64,000 nt of DNA from Colias croceus. Taxonomy: Eukaryota; Arthropoda; Insecta; Lepidoptera; Pieridae. Shown here piece after piece: positions 35,171 through 48,303 of this stretch. The notes below the pieces were generated by a model. The model saw only the letters and a program-made list of their open reading frames with translations. It was not told the origin of the DNA and made no database searches. Each line of letters opens with the position of its first letter. The first letter of the stretch is position 1. The stretch covers positions 1,934,501 to 1,998,500 of the forward strand of contig NC_059556.1 of assembly GCF_905220415.1 (NCBI RefSeq), in the 5' to 3' direction. A program made the position numbers and the translations under genes.

Positions 35171-35769
35171 GTTGGTAATAGTTTTATTTTCTTATCTCTT
35201 CTTTCAAGAGATTATTAATATACATTTGCACCAATTTTTGATTGTGAATGAAGAAAGAACAACGATCACTCACAAACAATTTCACACGAGAGTAACGATT
35301 TTAAAGTTTTATCTTTTCCTCGTAATAATTTCCTTTGATTGCGAATAAACTTTCGAGTTTTGACAAACTCATTATGTACTCAACATTGTAATTATTGTAA
35401 TAACAATTCTGTTGTTAAGTAAATAGAGTTCATTTTTGCGTTTGTAATATAAGTGAAGTAATATTGTATTTAACTGCATATGAGCTCGGATTATATCAAT
35501 TATTACTTTGTGGAAAGCCATTTTGCGAGTCGTACTTTTTGCCACTTGGTCACGAATTATTATGTCGACGTGTTTCGAGGTTGTGTGCGGTTTATTTGAT
35601 CCAATTATTATTTGGGTTAGGGCTTGAATGAGGCCTGTATTTTATGGATGTTCGGTAAATAACTGAGCTTAAGGAAAGTTCTATTTATTGATATTTAAAA
35701 CAGATTTTTTAAACAGTTTCGTTTTATTGTTGTTAAAAGTGGATGATGAACGTTGCGATTTTTAATAGA

Positions 35770-35812
35770 AAAAATATATTATGAGGCGGGATTCAAGCCC
35801 GCGTCTTTAGAT
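35770..35812 (-). repeat. tRNA-derived SINE remnant (B box)
   Basis: On the minus strand it reads AAAGACGCGGGCTTGAATCCCG, a B-box-like string matching the one at 26400-26450 (same GAGGC.GGATT..A.CCCGCGTCTT frame on the plus strand). No tRNA fold is present. Confidence 0.4.
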
Positions 35813-35954
35813 GATGCATTATTTTCAAGTTTATATAACAAAACATAACAACACTATTTTGCTATTAAACTTAAAAAAAATGTACAATGAAATGAAAACA
35901 TTGGAACAAACTCGGTCTTCCTTTGTAGATAATGTTTAAGATAAATACGCGTAA

Positions 35955-36073
35955 TCTATACATATAATAAATCTGTAGAAGGGTCAATTCTGTACATTGA
36001 AAATATTGAAAAAATAAATACCAGGGGGTGTTACTGGATCGATACCAAACCCAAATATGTGATTAAAAAAATT

Positions 36074-36118
<45 letters not shown>

Positions 36119-36446
36119 ATGTGAAGGCATCACGTGAAAACTAGCGGTTCGATTTCGATGAAACTTGGTATAATTATACCTTATTATCCTGGGCGTAAAA
36201 TAGGATACTTTTTATCCTGGAAAAATACGTAGAAAAAAATTTATCTTAATTTTTTAGTTTTATCCATAGACGTTGTTCCGTAGAACCGCGAACACACGTT
36301 GCGTATTATTATAGGCCTAACCGTATTTGGGAATTGGGTCCAATAGATATTTATAAGATGTTATTGTCAGAGGTCTCAAAATGGAGAAATAAACCATCCA
36401 CGCGAAGACCGACATCCGCGCGGACGGAGTCGCGGGCGGAAGCTAG
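35955..36446 (+). mobile_element. Large (492-bp) Helitron-like element
   Basis: It starts TCTATACATATAATAAATC after A (35954) and ends GCGGGCGGAAGCTAG before T (36447). It includes a CTGT microsatellite (36077-36119), GGCATCACGTGAAAACTAGC and a TTGTTCCGTAGAACCGCG hairpin-like motif. It shares only the termini with families A-D. Confidence 0.75.
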
Positions 36447-36599
36447 TGTTAAATATGTACAGTTAAAATCAATATTGTATCTAAGCAATAAATAATGTCT
36501 AATCACAAACGCACAGATAATTAATTAACTGAACTATTGTCACAAAACTACATACATCATTATTAGGATATACATATTATGTCAAAGTAAATTTAGGTA

Positions 36600-36732
36600 T
36601 CTATACTAATATTATAAAGCTGAAGAGTTTGTTTGTTTGAACGCGCTAATCTCAGGAACTACTGGTCCGATTTGAAAAATTATAGACCAACAGAAGCAGC
36701 GCACTGCAGGTAAAATAGTGGAACACAGCTAG
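36600..36732 (+). mobile_element. Helitron family A, internal deletion
   Basis: This 133-bp element starts TCTATACTAATATTATAAAG after A (36599) and ends ACACAGCTAG before T (36733). The central section with the GATAGCCCATTTAT motif is missing, yet both transposition-relevant ends are intact. Confidence 0.8.
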
Positions 36733-37569
36733 TAATAAATAAGGACTAAAAAAATTAACACATTTATCCAAAATAACGTCAAAATTTTAAAACGTTTTTA
36801 CTAGTTATTATTCTGTGCGTTTCGCAATTGCATAACGCTCTAAATAAAAAACAAAAAACTATTTATTTTATACGAAATACGTTAAATCTTCAATAAGACG
36901 TACAAACAAACAAACAGACAGTAAATATGTTGCCACTTAGCGAATTATGGATGGCAACTCGGGTAAGACAATATAATTTAGTGCCAAAAATATTGCACTT
37001 GGTTTATTCTCTATTGCACCTCTTATTTTTATTTAAAATTTATTTAGTTAACATAAAAAACTTTACATAAAAAATACTGGTACCTACGCACATAATTTCG
37101 TCGAAGGTACTTAAAGTTATAGTAATTACAAATCAGGATATGCAAAAAAATAAATAAAACAAATATATAATTTGGTTCTTTCCTAGAACAAATGCATTTC
37201 TAGTTTATCCTATACACAAAAATATCTCAGTCGCAGACCACACGTACGAACAATATACCTCAGAAAGTTGGCATGTATCGAGATTTGTCATTTCACAAAG
37301 AATTTACTGCACAGCCGGTAATGCTCTAATTCATTGGATTGGTTTATTTTCATTCTAGACTGAGCTAGACTTGGTTTCTAGGTTTTGAAATCTTTTTGTG
37401 GGTGGTCGCTTTATCTTACGACCTGACATTAATTTTTTTTTAGTGCACGGATTATTAGAATTGTATTGTATTATTTGTACACGTGTAAAAAAATGAGATT
37501 TAAATTATTAATTTATTATTACTTCATTGCTCTTAAAATTATTAGGTACAATTAGACTAACCTAAGAAT

Positions 37570-37645
37570 GCATTTAAACAATTGACGGTCATTCGCTATG
37601 TAGCGATTTCTTCCAGACAACCGGACGTATGGAGAGAAAGATAAA
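37570..37645 (-). repeat. LINE 3' UTR fragment with conserved hairpin
   Basis: On the minus strand it contains GGTTGTCTGGAAGAAATCGC then TACATAGCGAATGACCG, matching the 3' UTR hairpin motif of the LINE at 6318-9303. Boundaries are approximate. Confidence 0.6.
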
Positions 37646-37764
37646 TGGTTATTAAAAAGGCTAAAAATTTTTAAAACTTGTTGAAAAAACAGGTTGACGT
37701 TAAGCTATGATATTTGCAATCAATGGATAATTTTTTTACAGTTATAATAAACTAAAAAGCAGTT

Positions 37765-37822
37765 ATTTGTACGGAACCCTTAGTGTCACGATTCCGACTC
37801 GTACTTGACCGATTTTTTTTGT
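37765..37822. repeat. Dispersed TACGGAACCC repeat
   Basis: TACGGAACCCTTAGTG, then GATTCCGACTCGTACTTGACCG and a T run form a motif I recall as very common in lepidopteran genomes. Its parent family is not clear from this fragment. Confidence 0.5.
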
Positions 37823-38159
37823 TCTTTGCTAAAAAGCTTCAATACTATTTCAAAATATTCTAAGGCGAGATTTACGAGTGTGGAACTGAGATGCGATCGA
37901 ACAAAAACAAACACACAAAAATAGTCTTTGTTCGTCCCACTTCAGATTTCAGATAGTTGACGATGAAGGATTTATTGTATCGTAATGATAGAGAATTCAG
38001 ATTACATATTTTTAACGTCTTTATAAAGTATTTGAATTGGTCGTATGTGATATTCTAAATTTGAATCTTTTTTTTTATGTTGATTTTTTATCGGTGTCGG
38101 TTTAAGTTTTGAAAAATTGGTTTTGTGTTTACATACAAAATTTAATATCACTTTTGATA

Positions 38160-38305
38160 TTTTAATAATATAACTATATGCTAGCCTTTCTCAATAAATG
38201 GGCTATCTAACACCGAAAGAATTTTTCAAATCGGACCAGTAGTTCCCGAGATTAGCGTGTTCAAACAAACAATCAAACTCTTCAGCTTAATAATTTTAGT
38301 ATAGA
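38160..38305 (-). mobile_element. Helitron family A, 3' end lost
   Basis: The 5' terminus is intact (GA at 38304-38305 before T, reading A|TCTATACTAAA on the minus strand). The core is present, but the sequence fades before the hairpin and CTAG. Confidence 0.7.
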
Positions 38306-38793
38306 TTTGCGATGGTTAAATTCACCTCAAAACTTATTTAATGCTCGAACACTTTTTAGATATATATATCTGACTTTCCAAGTTTCCAAGTATTCGTTTT
38401 AAGAACTCCTAAATACCTACGTACATAAAATTACCTACCCAATCCATCACGATGAAATTTGCATAAAAATCATCTTTGATCTAATAGGTATCTACTCTAG
38501 AATTTATAACATAATATCAAATTAAAGACTTAGTACTGTAATATTTTCATATCTTTTAAACAAAATCGTTATTTAAATGCACATAAAATAAATGGTTTGA
38601 CACAAACATAATGTTGTATTGCGTACAAAACACCGACTTCATGTAAATGCACATTTTTTGCAACATTTGTTATGAAGATGCGTAAATCAAATGTTATTCG
38701 ACTTGGTACCCACTTCAGTTTTTATATAAAACGTATATTTTTAAATGTTTTACAAACTACATAAAGTAATTTAAACTTATAAAGTAATCTATA

Positions 38794-38920
38794 TCTATAG
38801 TAATATTATAAAGCTGAGTTTTTGTTTCTTTTGTTTGTTTGAACGCGCTAATCTAAGGAACTACTGGCCCGATTTGAAAAAATCTTTCGGTCTTAGATAG
38901 GCCATTTTTCGAAAATAAAA
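38794..38920 (+). mobile_element. Helitron family A, 3' end lost
   Basis: It starts TCTATAGTAATATTATAAAG after A (38793), keeps the AACGCGCTAATCTAAGGAAC core and stops at GATAGGCCATTTTTCG without a hairpin end. Confidence 0.7.
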
Positions 38921-41900
38921 CCAAAATATATAAATGTTGTTTTATTTGTTTATCTGGTAAGTACATACCTACTTAATAAAATTACATAAATCAGAGTTTA
39001 AATTATATGACCTAATTAAATTAATATTAATTTTATTCATATATTCAAAAAACTTTTTTCACTAATCACAATTAAATGTTAATATTTGTTATAAGTCTTA
39101 ACTATGACATATTGATATGTCAACGAACGAACGGACAAGCGCATATTTTGTATAATATAAAAATTATCAGTTTAGTAAGTAGGTATCTAATGTTAAACGT
39201 GTTATTAATATCGTTAAAAATAATAACGACATCGCGTTAACGTCAAAAATAAAAAAAAAATCCAATAAGCCATTTATTTTATGAACATGCAGGCATTTTA
39301 ATGGTCATGCATTGTCCAATTGCTTGGCCAATTTGCATGATCGTTCATTGATTTATCGATTTTTTATACACTGAAAATATACATTACTTACCTACATATT
39401 ATACAATTTATCACGTTTCCGTATATTTTGTAGCAAATAATGTTCTTTTTCCAGGATTCGTTTCGTCCATGCATCGAAGTTGAGTCCTACTTATATTATT
39501 AATTTATTATATTAAAATATTCATTTTCAGTTTCAATTTTCATATGAAAATATTATTCAAATCAATCATATTAAAAAGTGATTGGTTTGCATATCGTTCT
39601 TATTTCCTATATTTTGTCAATACGTAGGTATATTTTTCTTACTCGGACGTGAAAATCAAGGTTGTAAATAAACGATCAAGCTTTTCATCATGCAAATTGG
39701 ACAGTGTGGCACCGCCTTAACATTTTCGATCGGGACGGATACCCGCATTTTAATATAGTAATTTACACCTGGTTAGCATGTGTGAAGAAATTTTGATTTG
39801 TGGTAAATGGCTTTTTGAGGTATATCATATAGCCGATCTTATCTGTGACAAAATAATTTAGGGGCTTGTATGAAAATGCCTTATCAAATTATGCGAAGTT
39901 AATTTGGAATGGCTTTTTTAACGCTATAAAATACTACTAAAAGCTACTATAAAAACAATTTTTGATGCATCTGAATTTTAAATACTTCACTAGAAATTGT
40001 TATAATTTTATTAGACTTCACTAGATATCGAACCTAGGACCTCTTCATTCTTGAAGTTAACCGCCTAACGTAAGTATACATAGATACCAAATAATGATAA
40101 AATGCAAGTAAAACTAAAAACATATGGAGGAAGTTTAATAAGACAAAACCAAAGAAATATAAATTTAAATGCCACGACGTCCGTCTGTCAGCGACCCATT
40201 TATCTTTTTAACATTTTAATTAGACGAACCATTAGTTTGATTTTAATTCATTTGTAACCATTAGCGAAATTCGCTCATTTGTTATTTTAATACGAATTTG
40301 TTTATATAAATAATCCAATTTTTATAAATGATTGCATTATTATCTATATATAATATGTTAAATTATACACTTGTCGCGTTTTTTTTTTATATTTTTGATT
40401 GGATACAAAGCCATTAGTGCATATAAATATTTACTAAAAAATTGTTTATCTTAAATTTTGTATATTATAAACATTATACTGACAACGAAATGATAAATTT
40501 AGAGTTATTTTATTTACTAAATTAATAAACTTAAATGGTTGTAAATTTGTTTAAACCTCTGATGTGCTCGAATTGGATTCAAATATGGTAAATAAATCGC
40601 TTTTTTAAACCGTTAAAATGTTATTTAATCGAATAATATAAGTTTCAGTATACCTATTATCATAAATGATAACTAGGTGACTATTGCATTCTACCTGCAT
40701 ATATTTTTTCTGTTTCATTTGTTCCTTATTACTTAACTAACCACCATAATGTCAAATACGTCTTCATTACAATGTATTTTCTTCAAAAATGATTTCTCGA
40801 AATAGCAATCGGCAACATTTATAGCATTTTTGTTAATTATATTTGTTAAGATCCAATGTTGGTGATTAAATAACTGAATGGTACATGTTGCGAATTTTAA
40901 TATGAACCCTTAAGTACCGCATCGATTCATTTGGCAAAGAATAAGTGATAAGGTAGATGTGGCACGACGTTTTATGGTAAGTGGTAACATATCAACATTT
41001 ATACAATAATTGTAAAATGAGAAGAGGTATACTTATGTCAACCGTGAAAGTTTGGTGAGATGGATTGATGGAACTAAACTGATTTATAGAATGCTTTGTT
41101 TTTTTGTATCAAAATGATACATAAGCTTAATATGAAGTGGGTTGTCTTCTTGTATTTATAGTCGAGTATATTATGTATCGCGTACATTGATATATTTAAA
41201 GTATTCCGTTAAACACTTGCGAAAATTCAAAATATATTATTTTGATACGAAAAAAAATGATACAAATCTTATTTTTTTGAGCTTATCAAAGTATAAATTG
41301 AATTTAGTTCCACTACGAAACTTGAACTTCCTCTATATAAAGCTACTGTTTAACCACACACCATCATAAAACTCAACGACAGTGAATAATAAGGTGTCAA
41401 AAATTCCTGTCAAATTCAATTGACCATGTCATTGGGTAGACGTTTGAAAAATCAAATATTTAGTCCATGCCTTATCTGATAGCGAAACACGCTCTACTGT
41501 GAAATGATCGATGTAAAGCAATGCTTCAATAAAAACGATTAGGTACATTACAGTTTATTGTCCTGGTTTTGTCTAGGTTTGTAATGGGAAATAATGTTAT
41601 GACGTTAACAAAATATTTAATAAAATCCTAATATGTACATATATTAATACAGTTTTTAATGGAGCATCAAGTTTATTAACTTACAGGTTACAAAATATTT
41701 ATTATAGTGCAATAAATTATTATTTTAGAAGATATATAAGGAGAGACTGTAGACAATATGTAGATAGAGGTCAATATCCAATATATTTGATGAACATAAA
41801 ATAGGAGTGTTGCGGATATCTGTACAATTAGGGAGATAACATATTAAGAGAAAACAACGATAAAAAAGAGAATTGAAGCTTGAAAATCGATCTTATGTGT

Positions 41901-42599
41901 GAGAAACAAAAATAAGAAATGTTTTATATTATTTTTTTGTTTATTTTGTTTCGCGTGTTTCTTATTTACGTTAGGTTTGGTGGGATTGTGTTAAAGCTTA
42001 ATAAGAGTTGATCGAAAGATTTGGGCGAGAGTCCAACCTATTAGTTAGTAAAAAACGCGCATGTTTTTTTCAGCTACAGTTATTTTTGTATATTTTGAAT
42101 AATATGTTTTTCAGAATAGATTTCTTTAAATAATAGAGACAGATTGTGGCGGTATTGCGGTCTTCCAAAACAGATAATATTTATGTTAAGCTATAAATTG
42201 TAAAGTCAGTTAAATAATTCCTGACGTTAAGTTAAAACCAGGTGTAAGGGTAACGAACTGTAAAATATCTTATATTTTTGAATGTGTACATAATTCATTC
42301 ATTCATCGTTATTTTTGTATGGTTCATTGACCTGCCGGTTTAATTACGATGATTACATTCACCAATTGCAGAAAATGCACTGTATATAAAGTGAAAAAAA
42401 AATTATTAAATTTTTACATGTCTCCAAATTTAGTCATCGACGATTACTAACATTGCCGAATGCCGATACATTCTATTAAAACTGCTTAGCATGTATTTAA
42501 AAAATAAATGACGCATCTAAAAAAATAATCTTTGCCACAGCACAGGTGCATCGACACGCGCAAAACAGGTCGGACTCGACTCACTTACCGAAAATGATG

Positions 42600-42775
42600 T
42601 ACCGCCAAATTGCGAGTTACCCCTACCAGCGGTCTTCAGGAAAACAGCTTATTTGTTTTTAAAACGCAGCAAAGCGCCTGTAATGCTATTCTAGCAGTGT
42701 GTTTATGAGCGGTGGTGACCACTTTACATCAGGTGGCCTGTACGTGCCCCTTAACGTGCTCATTTGATGACATTA
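42600..42775 (+). repeat. Decayed lepidopteran dispersed repeat
   Basis: It contains GCGCCTGTAATGCTATTC, GCGGTGGTGACCACTTTAC and ATCAGGTGGCC..GTGCTCATTTG, an order I recall from a widespread lepidopteran retroposon family. The family name is not certain. Confidence 0.45.
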
Positions 42776-43104
42776 TACTGAAGTAAGGTTTCACGCATTC
42801 CTATTAAACAATTCAAAAAAGTATTTACTAGTATAGCATATTATTTGTGGTATTGGGAATACGTTTTATATGCCAAAGAATAAAGTAGCAGATGTGATAT
42901 GTAATTATTCAGGTCAGGGGGATTATGTACTATTCAAAAATTGTAATGAATTTAAATAGGAGATAACCCAGATATTTCGATAACTTCATCGCTCTTTTTG
43001 TTACATATTAATATTTGAAATATAAATATTTGAAATAGGTAACACCAAAATATTGCCTGCTTTACATGAAAACAGTATTTATATGCACAAATAAATCTCA
43101 TTAA

Positions 43105-44059
43105 CCCTTAGCTGGTATCGCCTTTTTTGGCAACACTTCCGGTATCGTGGGTCAAATTCTACCCATACCAAACAATCTGTTGTAGAACGTAGATTTTTTA
43201 TTATTTGTATAAAATATGGTTAGATAAGAAATAAAAAAATATTGTTTTACAAAATAACCTTATTTGATTTTAGAATATATATAAAAAATATCATGTTTTA
43301 CACACATTTGTAAATAACCTTATTTTTTGGTACTTTTTGCTTAATGTGAACTTAAAACATAAAAAAAAATAGAAATGTTAGAAAAACTTTAACTAAAATA
43401 TATTTATGGCACTTCTCATATCTTTATTATAACAAAAAAACAAATTGCTTCTGAAATCAGCATAAAATAAAAAAAATGACAACCAAAACCAAAATGACTT
43501 CTACCATCAACTATCATCCTCATCTTCTTCACTCTCATCTCTCGTATTTTCGTTCCTCGTATATTTTCTATTATTCTCGTATCTCCACTTCGTTTTCACT
43601 GTCGTCAGAACTTACTCGAAATACACTGTCTTCTAAGCAACTAACAGATTAGGGATTGTCTCGATCGCTGATGATTTCGTCGTCACAAAGTTGGTTTACA
43701 TTTGGTATTCTTTCATTTTTCAATTACAAATCATCACTTAAGTCGTTCATCAACTCCTCGATTTGTCTGTCGTTCAAAAAGCCCTCCAATGTAGTACAAA
43801 TAAACAATAAAACCAAAAAAGTAAGTAATTACACTCAGTGAAACAAGTTACTTATTTGGTGTCGTGGGTCGAACGTGACCCAGAAAGCTACTTACCTCCG
43901 CTCCTAAGATAGTCACAGTTCTGCACATGCACCCCCCGCTGCAGCTAGCGACGCACTGAGAATACTTAGAAGCGCACAGTCGTTGCATAAATAATTAAAG
44001 AATTATAACCAAAAATGTTCGCTTCTGGGTCAAATTTGACCCACGATACCTGCTAAGGG
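43105..44059 (-). mobile_element. piggyBac-like element, internally deleted
   Basis: A 955-bp element lies between two TTAA sites (43101-43104 and 44060-44063), the piggyBac target. The ends are CCCTTAGCTGGTATCG and its inverted partner CGATACCTGCTAAGGG. Subterminal palindromes GGGTCAAATTTGACCC (44027-44042) and a variant (43149-43164) probably include transposase sites. A third related motif lies inside at 43861-43882. The catalytic transposase core is absent. Confidence 0.8.
43507..43800 (-). pseudogene. Remnant of a piggyBac transposase N-terminus
   Basis: Broken minus-strand frames read FLNDRQIEELMNDLSDD (about 43724-43790) and DESEEDEDDS before a stop (43507-43545). A short leucine/isoleucine-glutamate helix followed by an acidic run is typical of piggyBac transposase N-termini. 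Stops and frame changes interrupt it. The DDD catalytic domain is missing, so it is inactive. Confidence 0.5.
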
Positions 44060-44448
44060 TTAAAATGTTCCACTATTGAAACCAGATGAAAAAGTTAAAC
44101 ATAACCACTATTTATCAGCAAAATGGATGTATCTCTTGAAATTTGAGCTATAAAATGTTTCTAAATAGCAGTAAGAACATTAATAAAATTGCAGTAAAGT
44201 TATTAAGCCTTAATATATGTTCTCGTAATAGAGATTAAATTAATATGCCGGGATGTCATGATATTATACTCTAGTGAAAGTATATGCGGTAGGTCGAATT
44301 TTATTATGATATTGATGTAGGAATGTGAATTAGTATGTATGAAATTAATTTTTACTGTTGCATTTTACATTTTAATGTTCAAAAAGTGGTCGGTTTAGTT
44401 TTGATTTGTAGAAACTTTGAAGGTCATGTACCTTGTCTATACTTCTAT

Positions 44449-44657
44449 TGTATACTAATATTATAAAGAGGAAAGGTTTGTATGCATGTATGATTTTCAC
44501 GCCTAAACTACTGAACCGATTATAATGAAATTTAGCACACATATAGAGGGTAACTTGGAATAACACAAAGGATAGGTTTTATCCCGGAAATCCCACGGGA
44601 ACGGGGACTATGCGGGTTTTCCTTGAAAACGCGGGCGAAGACGCGGGCGAAGAGCTA
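44449..44657 (+). mobile_element. Helitron family B
   Basis: It starts TGTATACTAATATTATAAAG (first TC changed to TG) and ends AGAGCTAG before T (44658). The full family B core and the hairpin region GCGGGCGAAGACGCGGGC are present. Confidence 0.75.
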
Positions 44658-45657
44658 GTAGTAAATATTTGTTTACTCTTATCAAAAATGAAAATGAATT
44701 ATGAATAAAATTAAGGGTAGGAAGGTAAATATTCGTGGATAATTTTTTTTTTAAAAGAGACCTGAGGTGACCTTTGGTTTGAAAACAACAACCTAAGGTA
44801 TTTATTTTACAATCTTCTAACACGTGGACCAATTCCAAAAAAATATAAACCAGAAACTTATTAAACTCGAAAGCAACTCACTCGAAAATTCTCATTCGAG
44901 AACCCATAGTTAGGGTAACATTTCTTTGACCTTGGGATTAAGAGGACTCAAATCGGGACTCATGTTTTATTAATTGCACTTCCATTAGATTCCCATCAGG
45001 CTACTTGTTTTTGTTTAATGATTCATTAACTTTTATTGTGTTTTTAATTTAGATTGGACTTTATTTTCAACCAAAGGCCATTGTTACAAGGAGCTTTATG
45101 ATTACCTATTGAATTGAAGGTATATTGAAGGTCAAATCGGAATGTACTACAATAATGTTAAAATGTTTGGCTGTATGTTTCAGCTAATCTCCGAAACTGG
45201 ATTAATACAAGATATTGGCTGATAGAGTTCTTATTAAAATGACTATGTTTTAGTCTTGCTTTTGACAAAAATTATCACAAACAGTTAACAAAGTCGTGGG
45301 CGGCCAAACTGGAGTCCTATATTACGTCCGTATAATAAAAAAGGAAAACAATACAAATAATTGTTAAAAGATGCGATAAATCCACGATCAGATAAAGCAT
45401 AACTATGACTTGTGGAGGCGGTGTGTAAATAAGTATTTTTATTTGTATGTCAACACAATATACGCGCGGAATTGAGAACCATATCGAAATGGATTTATTT
45501 AAAAAATCAGCGTACATTCATCACAGCTTGTCGTGTTTGTTATGGATATGGCATTTAGCTTTGGCTGAGAAATATTTAAAGTAGCTTGTTCAAGAAAATT
45601 AAGCCGATGTCACTTTGGAATAGTGTAGCGTTTTAACGATGAAAGAATGTTTAATTA

Positions 45658-45829
45658 GGGCTGATTTTTCAATCGTTGGTCAAAACTTATTCATCGAATA
45701 ACTTATGAAACTACCATTTCAAAAATGTATTCTTCTTGCCCGTATTTGACAGTTTACAGGTGACATTTTAATATAATCGTGTAATACTTTATTGCACGGG
45801 TAATTTTTAACCAAGGATTGAAAAATCGG
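45658..45829. mobile_element. PIF/Harbinger-like MITE, copy 2, right tip lost
   Basis: It is collinear with the element at 5682-5856, with the same GGGCTGATTTTTCAATC left end after TTA (45655-45657). The right inverted repeat stops at AAAAATCGG, missing the last GCCC, and Helitron-derived sequence follows. Confidence 0.75.
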
Positions 45830-45834
45830 AAAAA

Positions 45835-45907
45835 TTTAGTTTAGTAGTTTCGGAGCATAATTGGTACATATAAATAAAAAAATAAATCTTTATAATATTA
45901 GTATGTA
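45835..45907 (-). mobile_element. Helitron 5' fragment
   Basis: AGTAGTTTCGGAGCATAATTG and then CTTTATAATATTAGTATG form the reversed 5' section of a short Helitron. It abuts the broken end of the Harbinger-like MITE, with no 3' hairpin or CTAG. Confidence 0.55.
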
Positions 45908-46184
45908 TAGGAATAAAGATAACTGATTCTTGGAAACGCTGTTTGGTGCGATATTTTAGGCTTTATATAAAAAAATACAATATTCACATTAAAAAAATTT
46001 GAATAACAAGTTTATTATTCATATTGTATTAGTTTAATCATTATGATATATTCGTGTAGAAATTAAATGAGGACACGATGTTTTGCGAGTTTGTTTTCAT
46101 AATTGCAAACTTTTGATTAATTCGTAATTATAATCTTAAAAATAAGATAAACATTTGAAAAAAAGGGGTTTTGTATAATATATA

Positions 46185-46242
46185 AAAGACAGTTAAGTTT
46201 ATGATTTAATAACTAAAATTTAACATGTAATTTTATACCGAA
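46185..46242. repeat. Short dispersed repeat, shared with 56911-56964
   Basis: AAAAGACAGTTAAG.. ATTTAATAACTAAAATTTAAC ..TAATTTTATACCGAA recurs at 56911-56964 in the same orientation at high identity. The family is unknown. Confidence 0.6.
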
Positions 46243-46539
46243 GGTGTCCTTTTACTCATAAGATAGAGATAAATGTATAATTCAAACCAATACTGTAAAG
46301 GGCAATAACAATGAATTTATAAAATTGTTGTAGATAAAGGGTTATAGTATGTTTTACAACTAAAATTAAATGCTGGTTCATTTGTCTAAAAAGTGTATAG
46401 TGAAAAAAATTTGAAATGCAATATTTGTTTATAAAAAGTAGTTAAATTTATAAACATTTTTTTTTTGTTAAGCTTGTCAAATGTGAACTGCGCTAATCAG
46501 TCCGAACATAGATAATATTATTTACGTATTTATGAGAAT

Positions 46540-46693
46540 ATCCGCCCCGGCTTCGCCCGCCCTACGTTTTTTCTCTCCATAACAACTATCCTCGTAAGTC
46601 AAGCATAATTAATTATATAAAAAGAATTATCGAAATCGGTCCACGCGTGATGCCGTGACCAAGTGAAATATGGATTCATTTTTATATATATAG
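46540..46693 (-). mobile_element. Helitron family D, 3' tip lost
   Basis: TCCGCCCCGGCTTCGCCCGC, then GAATTATCGAAATCGGTCC and a TATATATATAGAG end. The CTAG terminus is replaced and the 5' end is decayed. Confidence 0.6.
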
Positions 46694-48169
46694 AGATTAT
46701 TCTATAGCTGAGATTATTAAACCATGGTAACATCCGATAAAATCATAAGAAATAACTAGAAATTACTAGTTCTTACCGAAAACGCGTTATACCAGTAACA
46801 TCCAGTTATTTTAATACATAGTAAAATGTATAACGTATTTATTTACTGACGTTTATAACTAAAACTGGAGGCCGATGGTTAAGATGTTAAAATTACTTAT
46901 ATCGTGTTACATCCGTGAGAATCTTGATTGATAAACTTTTATGTATTATTTTTTTCTTTTTTTTTAATTTAATGCTTGTTCTGGAATATTTAAAGCGGCC
47001 AGTTGATTGAGGTTTTATTCGAATTTTATGTAACCTCCTTTGTACTGGCTGTATAGATTAAATATGATATGTAGATTAAAAAGAAATGGGTTAGCTGGCT
47101 GGCGGTAAATTTGAAATTTAAATTTGACATTTGTCCTAGTTTGGTGACTTGGCCTGTTGACGTTTAGTTTTTTTTTTTCTTTTTTATACGTCACAGTTTA
47201 CTGTTTTCGATAAATGTATGTTACAGGACATTAGAATTTTTGTGTAGTACCTAAGGTAGTACCTTACTAAATTTAGCGAATGTAACGCCTAATTTTTTTC
47301 ATAGAAGTCCCTACAAATATTGTATTTATTTACATAAATGACAGATGTTGCCTCAAGTACAAGTATGTAGCCATACTTGATAATATAATATATTGTAAGC
47401 TACTCAATTTGCACGGTTCCAGCTGATTTGACAGGTGACACCATGACTTATGGTTTGTCTTATTGCGAATAAAATGATATATAAACTCCTTGTTTATTTA
47501 TAGTGAATGTTATTTTACTTATTTATTCGTGGCGATATCATAGAGAAACTAGAATTACAGTACATAGTGGTGATTGTTAAGGATTTAACTAAATTATTTA
47601 AATTATAGGTATCATATTGTAGACGAAAATGCAAGTATTGAAGACGCAAAGAAAGCCGTGATCGAAGTATTTTCAAATAACAAATTTTATTCATTCTATG
47701 TGATTAGCAAACATACATTTAGATTTGTTAGTTCGTCTTTAATTTCAAAACACGACACCGCCCTATAAAGGTCCTAAAATAATTTATAAGGACACCATAA
47801 AAACAGGATCAAGCTAGTGGTCGAAAGACGGACACCAGGACATTTTGATTATATTTATTGGCGTAATAAAAATGTAATTGGTGTGTGAACAAAATAACTT
47901 GTTAAAATAGGGAACGTAAATTATGGTATTTTAGAATTGTGACTAGCCTATTTTTAATTGTGTTTAATTTATTTGATAGCTCTTGGTGACATTTTATATT
48001 AAGTTGTATGGTGCATCGGCTTTCTGTGTGATTTTATAAAATGACTTTATTTTAGGATTATTCTTTTCCTCTATTTGACTGTAGGTACTCAATAAAATTG
48101 TGTAACGAAATCTATCAATCATAGAAGACTTTTTGTTACAGAGGCTACACTAATAAATAAAATATAAAA

Positions 48170-48265
48170 CTAGCTTGCTGCCCGCGGCTTCGCCCGCGTA
48201 GTCAGAGGAAAATTAATACTACCTATGTATTTCCATTCTCCATACTAGACTATCATGAAATAGCT
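48170..48265 (-). mobile_element. Helitron 3' fragment
   Basis: Reversed CTAG (48170-48173) is followed by the hairpin region GCCCGCGGCTTCGCCCGCG; recognisable sequence ends soon after. Confidence 0.6.
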
Positions 48266-48303
48266 GCGATACGACGAGAAATAAAAACTATAATACTGTC
48301 TAA

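Noticed and set aside
36077..36119. CTGT microsatellite as an independent feature
   Set aside because: It is internal to the 492-bp Helitron-like element and is described there.
42530..42605. Exon bounded by GCCACAGCACAG and splice-like sites
   Set aside because: No open frame with a recognisable domain, and the region borders a decayed dispersed repeat.
43656..43841. 61-codon plus-strand frame
   Set aside because: It lies antisense to the piggyBac transposase remnant and has no homology of its own.
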